Below are positions 39,201 to 53,761 of a DNA stretch of 64,000 nt, piece after piece; the stretch's first letter is position 1; every line of letters starts with the position of its first letter. Source of the stretch: Clavelina lepadiformis. Taxonomy: Eukaryota; Chordata; Ascidiacea; Aplousobranchia; Clavelinidae. Where the stretch lies: positions 17,422,860-17,486,859 of the forward strand of contig NC_135244.1 in the NCBI RefSeq assembly GCF_947623445.1, in the 5' to 3' direction. Both the position numbers and the translations under genes were made by a program. Under the pieces are notes generated by a model. That model searched no databases. It worked only from the letters and a program-made list of their open reading frames with translations, and was not told the DNA's origin.

Positions 39201-42095
39201 CCCGAGGTAACCTTTTCGTATTTCAAGTAGCGACGAAATGCACGTAAACCATGGGGCCAATACAATTGAATAGTTATTTATTTAACAATGTCTCTTCAGG
39301 TCAAGCGAGCATCTCACTCTAACCTCACTCCATACGCTATGGGTGCGAGAGCATAATCGCATTGCTCGAAGCCTGAAACGGTTAAACCCTCATTGGTCGG
39401 GAGAGACTCTCTATCAAGAGGCAAGAAAAATTGCCGGTGCCTATCACCAGGTTGTTCATTGGAAGTGAGTGCCTTTTATTAGCCAAAAATGATTACAAAA
39501 TTCTTGCAACGTCTGACAATTTTTTAGTTTTATGAGTGACACACAGAAGACTCAGTTTTTAATAAAGGATCTTATTTTTGTTGGTTTTTGTTATATGATT
39601 TTAAGATCATGTTCATAAAATAGAACAAAACTAATTTCCTGTTTGATAGAGAATACGTCCCAAAGATAATTGGGCCCAACGGTATAACGCAAATGGGAGA
39701 CTACGACGGCTACAAGTCCGACGAAAACCCGACAATTTCAAACGTATTTGCAACTGCAGCCTTTCGATTTGGACACGTAACAATTTCTCCGGAATTCAGA
39801 AGATTGGACGAAAACTATAATGACCATCCGGACTTCCCATCTATGCTGCTCCATCAAGCTTTTTTCTCTCCTTGGAGAATGATAAGGCAGGGAGGAATGG
39901 ATCCAATTCTCCGAGGTATAAAACATTTAAAAGATAAATAGAAAACAGTTTCTTGGAAAAAAGTTTGCTTAAATGGTTTTTGAATTAAGTTTGTCAGTCG
40001 TTGGTTGCAAACTTGTGCCATTTTATGCTATATACAGGTTTGATTGGACGCCCCGCAAAACTACCAACTCCTTCGCAAATTATGCACGAAGAGTTACGAG
40101 AAAAGTTGTTTGCTTTGCAAAACCGAGTAAGATTGCTTCAGTATCTGGAACAATAAAAAGTAATATTTGTTTTTACACATTTAAATTTACTGTCATATTT
40201 CATCCACAGGTGGCGTTAGATCTCGCATCTCTTAACCTTCAAAGAGGACGTGACCATGCTCTGCCGCTTTACAACGACTGGCGGGAAGAATGCGGACTAC
40301 CGAGGGCAAACAATTTCAGTCAAGTTGCCAACGAAATAAAGAATGATACGATTAGAGACAAACTTGAGGAGCTCTACGGTCATCCAGGGTAATTCAACTA
40401 ATTCAATGTTTACAGCCTGCACAATACACACCATGAAGGTTTTAAAAGCAAATCTTCAAAAACCACGTATGCTTCTAACACCTTAAACCTTTTGTGTTTT
40501 TCTTTTAGCAACATAGATATTTGGATGGCAGGTTTGGCGGAAGATTTAGAAGACGGATCTAGGCTGGGACCAACGTTCACCTGCTTGCTAAGCAGGCAGT
40601 TTAAATTTTTAAGAAATGGGGATAAATTCTACTACGAAAACCCGGGCGTATTTACAGAAGAACAGGTAAACAACACCTATCAACGATCGTTATGTTATGT
40701 ACTATCTTTGAAAAATAACGACAGGGTCAGTTCATGACATACAAGCATAAATTCTTTTGCAGAGAACTGCTTTGAACCGCATGACTTTTGCGCGGGTTCT
40801 TTGCGACAACTCTGGGCTCACACGAGTTCAACGTGACGTGTTCAGGCTGGCAACGTTTCCACGTGACTTTGTCGACTGCAGCGAAATCCCGATGCTGGAT
40901 TTATCGCCTTGGAGAGAAGATTCGAGAGGTTTGTTGAAATAATATAAACGAAGGCAGAAGTCGATCAGTTTCATTCTTTCGTTCACAGCACCCCATTTTT
41001 TCGAATCGTACTTCTTTGTGCTATCTACAACTTCAATTTATAACGATTGCTGTGGCAAATGCAACTTTTGTCAAATACGTTCTTCATCAGCGTTTTGGCT
41101 CAGTTGTTTGTTCTGCTCATTTATTGTAGGCAACTCCAAGCATTTTTCCCCCAAGAAATAGAAGCAATTGAAAACTTTGTGACTTTCTTCACAACTTACA
41201 ACCCAAGGTTTCAACCAGTGACGAATAATCTCTGTTGTTTTAGTTGGGTCTTGCGGGACGCCACCGAACATTGACAATGGTTCTTGGAGAAAATGCGGAA
41301 CCGGAGTGACGTACTTTTGTAAGAAAGGACACCGACTAAACGGAGCAAGCGAAATTCGATGCAACAACGGTCGATTCAACTTCCCACCGCCTTCCTGCGC
41401 GTGTAAATTTTAAAACTTTACTTTACAGCTTCTTGCCAAAGTTTTTAAAGCGTAATATACAGCAATATAATAACTATAAAGTATGTTAAAATTTTTGTGA
41501 TAAAATCTGTAAGGTTTTACATTTAAACACATAGATATCGATATTTGTGACACTAACAACGGAGGTTGCGAGGACCTTTGCACATCTTCCGAAGGCACCG
41601 TTACCTGCCGCTGTAACCCTGGTAGACGCTTGATGGGAGACGGTAGAAAGTGCCAGGATATTCCTAATGTGAGTGTTGCTATATTCAGTGTTTTTTTGGA
41701 AAATTAAAAACTTTCTAATTTTATTATTTATTGTTTTTAGACCCTGAACGTTGCTGCCGTAGCGGTGGGAGTAGTGTTTGGAGTTGCCATTGTTGCCGTT
41801 TCCGCGCTTTTAGCAGTTGTGTTCTACAAGTTCACGTAAAAATTATTACTAAACAGTTTGTTTTTTAACTGCTTGCTTTTTGTCCTTTTTTCCTGCATAC
41901 CAAATACAGCATATAATTTTATTTAAATTTACTTGTTCAGCTATTCATTTGTAATTTTTCAAACTGATTTACAGAAAATTGCGAACCGAAACAAAATATC
42001 GACGTACCGGGAGATACAGTCTTAATGACACTTCTAACGTATATGACAACCCTGCAATGAAGCCAACACCCATTGCAGAGAAGGCCAACCTATAG
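36269..42095 (+). CDS. TPO: Thyroid peroxidase: animal heme peroxidase with CCP, EGF and membrane segments
   Basis: Nineteen exons: 36269-36356, 36549-36643, 37490-37635, 37768-37899, 38028-38236, 38322-38476, 38592-38747, 38884-38974, 39101-39206, 39300-39464, 39650-39915, 40038-40126, 40210-40388, 40509-40665, 40763-40928, 41244-41402, 41535-41668, 41741-41835, 41975-42095. Predicted 902 aa (human TPO 933). Signal peptide [18 protein letters not shown]. Heme residues: Asp240-His241 in WGQYIDHD (distal), Arg409-Glu410 in [12 protein letters not shown], and His490 in FRFGHV (proximal). Then a CCP/sushi module (about 734-786, [12 protein letters not shown]), a calcium-type EGF (787-831, [14 protein letters not shown]), one membrane helix (832-863) and a short tail with VYDNPAM. 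This domain order is diagnostic of TPO among heme peroxidases. It would oxidise iodide and iodinate tyrosines at a membrane surface, in tunicates in the endostyle. AATAAA occurs at 42164 and 42311. Its last exon is duplicated at 45773. Confidence 0.97.
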
Positions 42096-43623
42096 TTAAT
42101 CTTACAGATGAAAGTTGCCAAGATAAATGCCCGAAGACGTGCCGTATTTATAATTTTTATGTAAATAAACACTCTGCATCAAACTTTTACTTTTTAGCTA
42201 TAGTTGTAAAGGCTGTGAAAAATTCTATGTTTTATGTAGGGATATATAGGAATAGGGTATAACTATGTAAATAGCAGAGTTGCATTTGGGATCAAACTTA
42301 TAAACTGTTCAATAAAATTTTGATAAATATCAATATGACACATAACTTTGACAGAGGGTCAATAGGTCTGTAACTATGTGAGCTTCCAGAACAAAATTTA
42401 ATTTGAGAATATAAGCGGTTAGTGCTTGATTAAATTCGATGTGAGATATTGATCATATACAGAAATATACCCACGCATACTTACATAAGAAACCTACGCC
42501 ATTATCCTGGTGATGGCAATGACTCTAATTTTTAAGATAGCACCGATGTAGAAACATGATTATTATACAATGGGTCATTTGTTTTCTGGTTATTTCATTA
42601 TGCATCTCTTTTTAGAGTAAATAAATTTTAAAACATGCTCTGTAGGTTATTAATTTTCTAATTGTGGGACTAGTTACTCCACTTCAATTTAGGCTACTGC
42701 ATATTTCTATCGGTGTGATGATATAGAAATATTTCTACTGTATTTCATGCTTTTTCGATTTCAACCAGAACCAGTTTAAAATGCAAAGCTTGTCCAAAAA
42801 TTTTGTTATATCCATGCAACAAAAATAAAAAGTACGAGTGATCAAGTTTTTTTTCAATGAAAATGGCAAAATGTATTCAAGTGTCCTTGGTAATTTTATA
42901 TTTCCTTGTTCCTTCATAATATACAGTACACCATATATTGGCAGGACTACAATTCAGCTCCCTATTTTCATTTTGGTTTTAAAAGGTTTAAATGATACAA
43001 AGTTGAAAGTAAAAAAATAATCACCAATCTCAGTATCACAACAGACTCTCCAAGTTATAGATTTATTAATCAAATACGTTTATTGAAATTGATATTGCAA
43101 TGAATTGGAGCGTGTTTACTACGTGCAAATGAAAATGATCTGTTTATACGATTACATCGTCTGCCGAAATTTCGAAGACGACGTCAACACGAAAGCAAAT
43201 CCAAAGAATATGTCAACTGTGTGCCACAGATATTCGGAAAATTTCTTCATAGCCGGATCCGTTTTCTAAACAAACCAGGCAATCGGGACAATCCTGCAGG
43301 TGTGGCATAATTTTAGATATGTATCCCGTAAGCAAATGTAAGCGCATTTATAATGTGCTAGTTAAATGTTTCAAGACAGGTTACAAACAATGCACACCAC
43401 GATTCCAGCATTTTTTTTGTCAAATATGATACGTGTGGGGACAAAGCGAAAGCTAACATAACACAACTTAGGAATAACATATGCTCATAAACGAGGCCTA
43501 TACCACGCATAATTACAAGTGACGCACATAACGCTAAAGGGAAGGTGCAAACGTACAAGCCACACAAAGACAAAGAAATTTTATACAATGCTATCACAGG
43601 TCGACAAGTAGAAATTCCAGATC
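42096..43623. other. Intergenic between convergent TPO and tubulin copy A
   Basis: Holds the 3' UTRs of TPO (+) and of tubulin A (-). The whole stretch has a diverged counterpart at 45878-47280. No exon or mobile element is supported. Confidence 0.7.
42164..42316 (+). terminator. Candidate TPO poly(A) signals
   Basis: AATAAA at 42164-42169 and again at 42311-42316, 70 and 216 bases after the TPO stop. Both hexamers are preserved in the duplicated copy (near 45950 and 46107). Confidence 0.5.
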
Positions 43624-45459
<1,836 letters not shown>

Positions 45460-45772
45460 TGTTTATTCAACGCAAACTTTTTATTATGCTGAAGCACAAT
45501 TCAAACTTATCAACCGTGCAAGTAAACAGAAATTACTTAATGCTTCTTGGCAATCTCTTATAGAAACTTTTTAACTACACTTTAACAACTCGGCGTTGAT
45601 TAAGAGAGAAATCCAAAAAAATGCGGCGCACCAATTAAAATTCCAACCTTCTGAAGCCTGGAAAATTTCAAACTGTGCACTCTGTGGCCACTTCCATATT
45701 GCTTACTACTCCAGTATGATAATATAACTTTTTGCACTTTGAGGCACTCATGAAAGTCATGATAGCGTAGTA

Positions 45773-45877
45773 ACAAAATATCGACGTACCGGGAGATACA
45801 GTCTTAATGACACTTCTAACGTATATGACAACCCAGCAATGAAGCCAACACCCATCGCGGAGAAGGCCAACCTGTAG
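45773..45877 (+). pseudogene. Duplicated orphan last exon of TPO
   Basis: A near-exact copy of the TPO terminal exon from its 6th codon to the stop ([34 protein letters not shown] at 45875-45877). It lies between the two tubulins, with TPO 3' UTR-like sequence and AATAAA behind it. It lacks its own splice acceptor: the preceding sequence is tubulin upstream DNA, and the only AG nearby (GTAG) would put it out of frame with the preceding TPO exon. The four differences from the functional exon in 105 bases are all synonymous third positions (CCT/CCA, ATT/ATC, GCA/GCG, CTA/CTG). Confidence 0.9.
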
Positions 45878-47280
45878 CTGAACCTCCAAATGGAAGTTGC
45901 CAAGAAAAATGTCTGAGGACGTGCCTTACTTATAATTTGTTTGTAAATAAACACTCTGCATCCAACTTTTATGTTTTAGGTATACTGTAGTTGTAAAGGC
46001 TGTGACAAATACTATGTTTTATGCAGGGGTATATAGGTATAGGCCTATAGTGTACAACTACATAAATAGCAGAGTTGCATTTTGGATCAAACTTATAAAC
46101 TGTTCAATAAAATTTTGATAAATATCAATATGACACATAACTTTGACAGAGGGTCAATAGGTCTGTAACTATGTGAGCTTCCAGAACAAAATTTAATTTG
46201 AGAATATAAGCGGTTAGTGCTTGATCAAACTCGAGTGACTAATGTTCAGTTATTTAAATGTGAGATGTTGATGTTTATATAAAGAAAGATACCCACGCAT
46301 ACTTACATAAGAAACCTATGCCATTAACCTGGTGATGGCAATGACTCTATTTTTTTAAGATAGCACCGATGTAGAAACATGATTATTATGTAATGGGCCA
46401 TTTATTTTCTGGTTATTTCATTATGCATCTCTTTTTAGAGTAAATTTTAAAGTATATGCCCTGTAGGTTATTAATTTTCTAATTGCGGATCTAGTTGCTC
46501 CATTTTTATTTAGGCTACTGCATATTTCTATCGGTGTGATGATATAGAAATATTTCTACCATATTTCATGCTTTTTCTATTTCCACCAGAATTCAGTTCA
46601 AAATGCAAAGCTTGTCCAAAACTGTTGGTGTAACCATTAAACAAAAATAAAAAGTACGAGTGATCGAGTTTTTTTTTCCAATGAAAAAGACAAAATATCA
46701 TATTAATATTCGCATGACTTCAAATCAGTCGCTTACTTTCCTTTTGGTTATAAAAGGTTTAAATGATACAAAGTCGAAAACATTAGTTACCGCAAATCTC
46801 AGTATCACAACAGACTCCAAAGTTATAAATTTATTTAATTAAATACGCTTATTGAAATTGATATGGCAATGAATTGAGTGTTTACGTTCAAATAAAAATG
46901 GCCTGCGTATACGATTACATCGTCTGCCAAAAGTTTCGAAATCCACATCAACATGAACGTAAATCAATGAAGTGCCACATAGTTGCAGGGATATTGGGAA
47001 AATTTCTTTATAGCCGGATGCGTTTTCTAAACTAACAAGACAACACAACGATTCCAGCATTTTTTGTTTTGACAAATATGATATGTTTGGGGCCAAAGCG
47101 AAAGCTAACATAACACAACTTAGGGATAACATATACAGTACTCATATACGAGGCCTATACCACACATGGTTACGAGTGATGCACATAACGTTTAAGAGAA
47201 GGCGCAAACGTACAAGCCACACAAAGACAAAGAAATTTTATACAATGATATCACAGGTCGACAAGTAGAAATTCCAGATC
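45878..47280. other. Duplicated intergenic spacer (TPO 3' flank copy plus tubulin B 3' flank)
   Basis: Counterpart of 42096-43623, with many substitutions and indels including loss of about 100 bases or more in places. No gene is supported. It includes the tubulin B 3' UTR at its right end. Confidence 0.7.
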
Positions 47281-49116
<1,836 letters not shown>

Positions 49117-50655
49117 TGTTTATTCAACGCAAACTTTTTATTATGCTGAAGCACAATTCAAACTTATCAACCGTGCAAGTAAACAGAAATTACTTAATGC
49201 TTCTTGGCCATCTCTTATAGAAACTTTTTAACTACACTTTAACAACTCGGCGTTGATTAAGAGAGAATCTCAAAAAAAATGCGGCGCACCAATTAAAATT
49301 TCAACCTTCTGAAGACTGGAAAATTCCAAACTGTGTACTCTGTGGCCACTTCCATATTGCATACTACTCCTGTATGATGATATAACTTATTGCATTTTGA
49401 GGCACTCATGATAGCGTAGTAAAATACAATAAAAATTGTCCACACGACAACACCTTGAACTTTAAGAAGTACTCTAGGTAATTCCGGCAATGAAATTTGA
49501 AAAACCATCACAGTACCTTTACCTGTATTTCGGAACAAACCATAAAACTATACCGTATTTGTAGATGATTGTTAATCAAAAATTTAAATTTGGGCTATTA
49601 TATGGTTAGGTAATGCATTGGAAATATTAATTAAATGCAAATCAGTTCTAAGGATAGCACGTATAACGTCGTCACTAGGTTTGCCACAAAGAGATTAAAG
49701 CTGTATAAATGCGTAGCACCTTAATAATAATTGCTGGTTGAACAAAAACAATATAAATATCCAAATTATAAAACATTAAAATTTTATTAAAATTTCAAGA
49801 TATAAAGTACAAGTTAAAAGTGATACATAAACTTACACCTCAAACAACAATAGGTTTTACAAGTTTCAGACGTTTTTGTAATTTTTAACATTGCTGTATA
49901 TTGCGCGCAACCTCGGCCTTAGCCCACGCGAGACTTAATTCTAGAACTGATGGCGAGGGCTCTTGCCGACTTTAAATAACTTAATTATAAGTTTATAGTA
50001 AACGAAATACCACCCCTTTGCAAATCAGCTCCCATCTAAGCGATGCTTCATGATATACTTTCACCAAAACGTTTTCTTTCGAGAGCGATTTGAGAAATTT
50101 AACTGTGATTGGTGTAAACTAAAGGCTAAGTATTATTATTTTTGTTTTGGTGCTAAGCAGCCCGGAGCCCAACGCAGTCGCTTCACTCGCATTAGCCTAA
50201 ATCCAGCTCTGATTCCGCGTGTTTAGATAAATGGCCATAAAACAAAAAATATAAACTCTCTCCATCCCTAAAGACGTTTGTCGAGTATTGTAGGTGATAA
50301 TTTGACTTAATTTTCTAGTAGTAAATAAACGTAACAATTGTAATGCACAATGCATTCAATTTAAGCAAAAAAAAAACGAATTAGTTAGTCTGAGAAACCC
50401 TGGAATATCAATCATTAATGAGATTTTTGCAATATGTTAAGTCACTATTTTATTACGAAAACTATAAACACGAATGTAAGATGCAAAGTTACCAAAAATA
50501 TTCGTAGAAAATGAATATCCAAATTTATAAAATAACGGACACATGTTAATTTGAACCTTACAATAGATATAAGGTGTTTATGTTTAATAATATGGGTATT
50601 TCCCCACCAAAATACCCAATAGCAACACCATCAAAGATTTTTGCTAGGCTATTGA
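49117..50655. other. Intergenic upstream of tubulin B
   Basis: The first 300 bases duplicate the tubulin A upstream region and probably hold the promoter. The rest is AT-rich with no supported exon, up to the hAT cluster. Confidence 0.6.
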
Positions 50656-50676
50656 CTCTAAAGCAGGGGTGTGCAA

Positions 50677-51583
50677 CATGGTTGCCAACTGGTATATTTA
50701 TATACCAAATTCCAGAAATCTGGTATATTTCAAACCTGTTTGGTATGCGATTTTTTCGTTTGGTATATTTTGGAAAACTGGTATATTCTTGGTATATTTT
50801 TGAAATTAAAAAAACTGTTTCTGAATTTCTACCACAGATTTACTTTACAATCTGGCAACCCTGCAGTAACAGACTAACAGTAGAGTGTAGGACTGAATTT
50901 ACTGAAACTGAACTGCTGAGTGCTGTTCTATCACGTAACCCAGATCTTGAAAGCCAGTACAGAAAGTTAATTTATCACATATGGGAAGAAGAAAAGTCTG
51001 CTTTTCCTGACGGATTACCAAAAGAAACTGTTCCATTTTGGCTTGGTATCCGAAACTTTGAAACTGTTGATAGTTGTAAACCCTACAAAGAGTTAGCACA
51101 TTATGCTCTTGCTTGTTTGGCTACTCCAGTCAGTAACGCTATTGTTGAGAGAATGTTTAGCCACGTCACTTGTGTAAAAACTAAATTCCGAAATAGGCTT
51201 AAACTTCCAATGCTAGAAGCAATTCTGAGGGTAAGGCATTGTTTAATTATGAAAGGAGAATGCTGTAAGAAATTTGATGTTACCCAACGAATGTTCGAAA
51301 ACTTTAATTCACGTATGTATGATCTAGAAAATGAGGATGGAAATAAGTTTGAATTACTTGACTAAACTTTTTCATTCATATCAATGCATCGTCAAACATT
51401 TATTTTTCAAGGTTCTTGATAAAAAATGGCCGTCAAGTTTTGTTAACATGTAGTGTTTGTATATGTGCCTCTAATTGCTCATAGTTTGTTTGTTTTTTTC
51501 AGGTAAACATAGGTTTGGTATATATTTGGTATATTTTAATTCAAAATTTGGTATATTGTTGCCTTTACAATCTGGCAACCCTG
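50677..51583 (+). mobile_element. hAT transposon (inner element) nested in the outer one
   Basis: Left end CATGGTTGCCAACTGG and right end, inverted, CAGGGTTGCCAGATTG. Flanked by exact octamers GTGTGCAA at 50669-50676 and 51584-51591, so it inserted into the first bases of the outer element. Many TGGTATATTT-like motifs lie just inside both ends. It contains the C-terminal part of a transposase frame. At 907 bp it is an internally deleted copy. Confidence 0.9.
50877..51365 (+). pseudogene. hAT transposase, C-terminal fragment (inner element)
   Basis: An open frame running to the stop at 51363-51365 carries the hAT C-terminal dimerisation region: YKELAHYALACLATPVSNA, then IVERMFSHVTCVKTKFRNRL and LEAILRVRHCL. 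The BED zinc finger and most of the catalytic RNase H-like fold are missing, so this is a remnant. The open frame extends upstream to 50574 across the element end, but that part shows no transposase similarity. Confidence 0.85.
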
Positions 51584-51816
51584 GTGTGCAACCTTTTGTA
51601 CAAGAGGGCCAGATCCCAACAACTGGTTGAAACCGCGGGCCACACCTTTAATTAACATACACGTAGTTAAAAGCACAAAATCAATAACAGTTTCTTTCGT
51701 TATTGGTCTTGTGACTTTATTAGGGGTTATCTCCTTGCAGAAATATAAGTTAAGACGCAGGAATTTCTAAAGAAAACTGCAATTTAAATTTATTGTCACA
51801 CCCGCTTTAAACGAAT

Positions 51817-52029
51817 TCAGTGAGAAATTTGCAACTGGCTCATTTTCCCGACGACTTTTTCCAAATTTGCTTCAAAGGAAGTGCTAGCAATTCGAAGTCC
51901 ATTTTCCAAGTGTTCTTCTGTCAAAACCGATCGATAGGGGGATTTCATGAAGCCCATTTTGGAAAAAAATTGTTCGCACAAATACGTCGAGCCAAAAAGT
52001 GCCATTTTTGAAGCTATGAATGAAGTCAT
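51817..52029 (-). pseudogene. hAT transposase, C-terminal fragment (outer element)
   Basis: The minus-strand frame has ALFGSTYLCEQFFSKMGFMK and LTEEHLENGLRIAS, a clear hAT dimerisation motif of the type found in Charlie-like and SCAN/ZBED-related transposases. Only about 70 codons remain. It belongs to the outer element and differs from the inner transposase. Confidence 0.85.
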
Positions 52030-52234
52030 TTCAAGGTGCTAGTTAAGACTGTTACATACTTTAGCTACTGTATCTCTCAGACTATTTACTAATTGCTTAA
52101 CCTTCAATTGCCCTTTCTTACTTATTTAACAGCGTCTACATTTTCCTTGAAATGCTAACTGCCCAGCAATTGACATCTTTGTGAATTGCGTTCTTGCTTT
52201 GCACAAGCTAGCCGTTAGGCCCTAATCGTCTGTC

Positions 52235-52279
52235 TGTGACGCAACAATACCCTAACGGTTAGGGTATTGTTGCGTCACA
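52235..52279. repeat. Perfect 45-bp palindrome
   Basis: Two 22-base arms around a single G: TGTGACGCAACAATACCCTA at 52235-52254 continues AAC, G, GTT and the exact complement to 52279. It lies within the outer hAT element. It would form a strong hairpin. Confidence 0.95.
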
Positions 52280-52473
52280 AACATTCAGCCAAGGTTTGAT
52301 TCAGCACTGCAAGGGGATTGGAATTGATTGCACATAGCAGACTAAACTAAATTAAAACTCGTTTCGCGGGCCGCACACCGTTCAAAATTGTCACTTCTCC
52401 GCGGGCCGCATATTTTTCCTTTGCGGGCCGCATTTGGCCCGCGGGCCGCGGGTTGCACACCCCTGCTCTAAAG

Positions 52474-52954
52474 CATACGTGTCAAACTCCCGGCCCGCGG
52501 GCCACATCCGGCCCGCTTTACAATAAAACTTGGCCCGCAATGCTAATTTATACATTCAACTATTTCCGGCCCGCGAGATCATTGTATAACTTACTTTTTT
52601 GAAGCAAGAAACAAGATTATAACAAATCGCACAATACAGCAGCACAACAGTTGCCCATCATACGATAGAATAAATCGATTTATTCTAATGCTTGTAATCT
52701 GGGCTGCTTTTTTCTTTATTGTTTGTTAATTCTTTAATGCTTTTGCTAGGGGATGAATGAAACATAATGATGTAAGAGAAGAATAATCAAAAATAGCCCA
52801 GTCAAAAACATCAAAAATTTGTTGTTGTTTCGCTGCCTGTTCCAGTTCATGTACTCGTGTCATGAAACGTTCAATCAAGTTTTATCCTTATGGCCCGCGA
52901 CTTTAAATAAGTTTTGAGTTTTGGCCCCTGGTGCGATTGAGTTTGACACCCCTG
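52474..52954. mobile_element. Third hAT MITE, directly abutting the outer element's target site
   Basis: Ends CATACGTGTCAAACTC (degraded) and GAGTTTGACACCCCTG are inverted repeats. Just inside are GGCCCGCGGGCC and GGCCCGC motifs. The left flank is CTCTAAAG (shared with the outer element) and the right flank is CGCTAAAG (52955-52962), 7 of 8 matching. No coding frame. Confidence 0.85.
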
Positions 52955-53761
52955 CGCTAAAGGGATATGATAATGTTGACAATGTGCACAAAGTTTAGAT
53001 CAAAGTAACTTGCTTCAGCCAATTACGTGTTGAAACTTTTTTTTTAGCCAAATAACTGAAATTATCATGACTTTTGCAAATGATTTAGTTACTGTTCACT
53101 TTTTGGCTTGCACTTCCTTTAGAAATATGAAATGGTTCCAAGATGATCATAGTGAATTGAAATTGGGGGTATGTTGTTTATTTGTAAGCTATTAAAGTAT
53201 AATATCCAGTAGCATACCGTACTTCAAGGACTAGCCTACGCGTATAGTGGAAAGTGTGAAATTTTTGTGCATGAATAAGAGTTGTCATTATATTTGTTGA
53301 AATTTTTCTTGTTCATATTAAACTAACAAAACAAATTAGTTACTATCAATAAGCAAAGAATTATTCTCATAATGAAAAGCATGACCGCAACTGCACCCTC
53401 GAGATTTCTGAAGAATTTACTTGTTTGACTTGCTGCACTCAAGCGTTAACTTGAGGGAAAAGTGCGATCTCTAATAGGCTTTTTCCCCTTCGTAGTAGAC
53501 AAAATGGATCACAATGTATCCTTTTTTATTTTTTTAAGATAGCACATTTACCACTAAAAAGTGAAGCCCACACCACAGATTTTGTGTGTTTATTGCCTAC
53601 CAGACTGTAAAATGTACACATGGTGCACCATTTTGCAACCAGTGCACCCCGATTTTAGCCATCCTGCACCTGATCACCCTGATTTTGGTCATTTTGCGGC
53701 CCGAGATCTTGTTGAAAAGTGCCATGTTTTCCAGTCTGGATTGGGCCTAAGTCTCCAGTGC
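52955..53761. other. Upstream region and probable 5' UTR of EEF2KMT
   Basis: No separate gene was seen. Around 53642-53700 a short imperfect repeat (CACCCCGATTTTAGCCAT / CACCCTGATTTTGGTCAT) lies in a frame that is open into the first EEF2KMT exon, but nothing suggests it is translated. Confidence 0.5.

Larger units (their letters stand above)
50664..52465. mobile_element. hAT transposon (outer element) with 8-bp target duplication
   Basis: Ends CAGGGGTGTGCAAC and GTTGCACACCCCTG are perfect inverted repeats. Both flanks are CTCTAAAG (50656-50663 and 52466-52473), an exact 8-bp target duplication as hAT elements make. The right subterminal part has repeated GCGGGCCGC motifs. It keeps a minus-strand transposase tail (51817-52029) and is interrupted by a second hAT (50677-51583). 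A deletion remnant, not autonomous. Confidence 0.9.

Noticed and set aside
53119-53168. Possible extra 5' exon of EEF2KMT (MKWFQDDHSEL)
   Set aside because: It has splice-like ends, but the family N-terminus is already supplied by 53762-53833.
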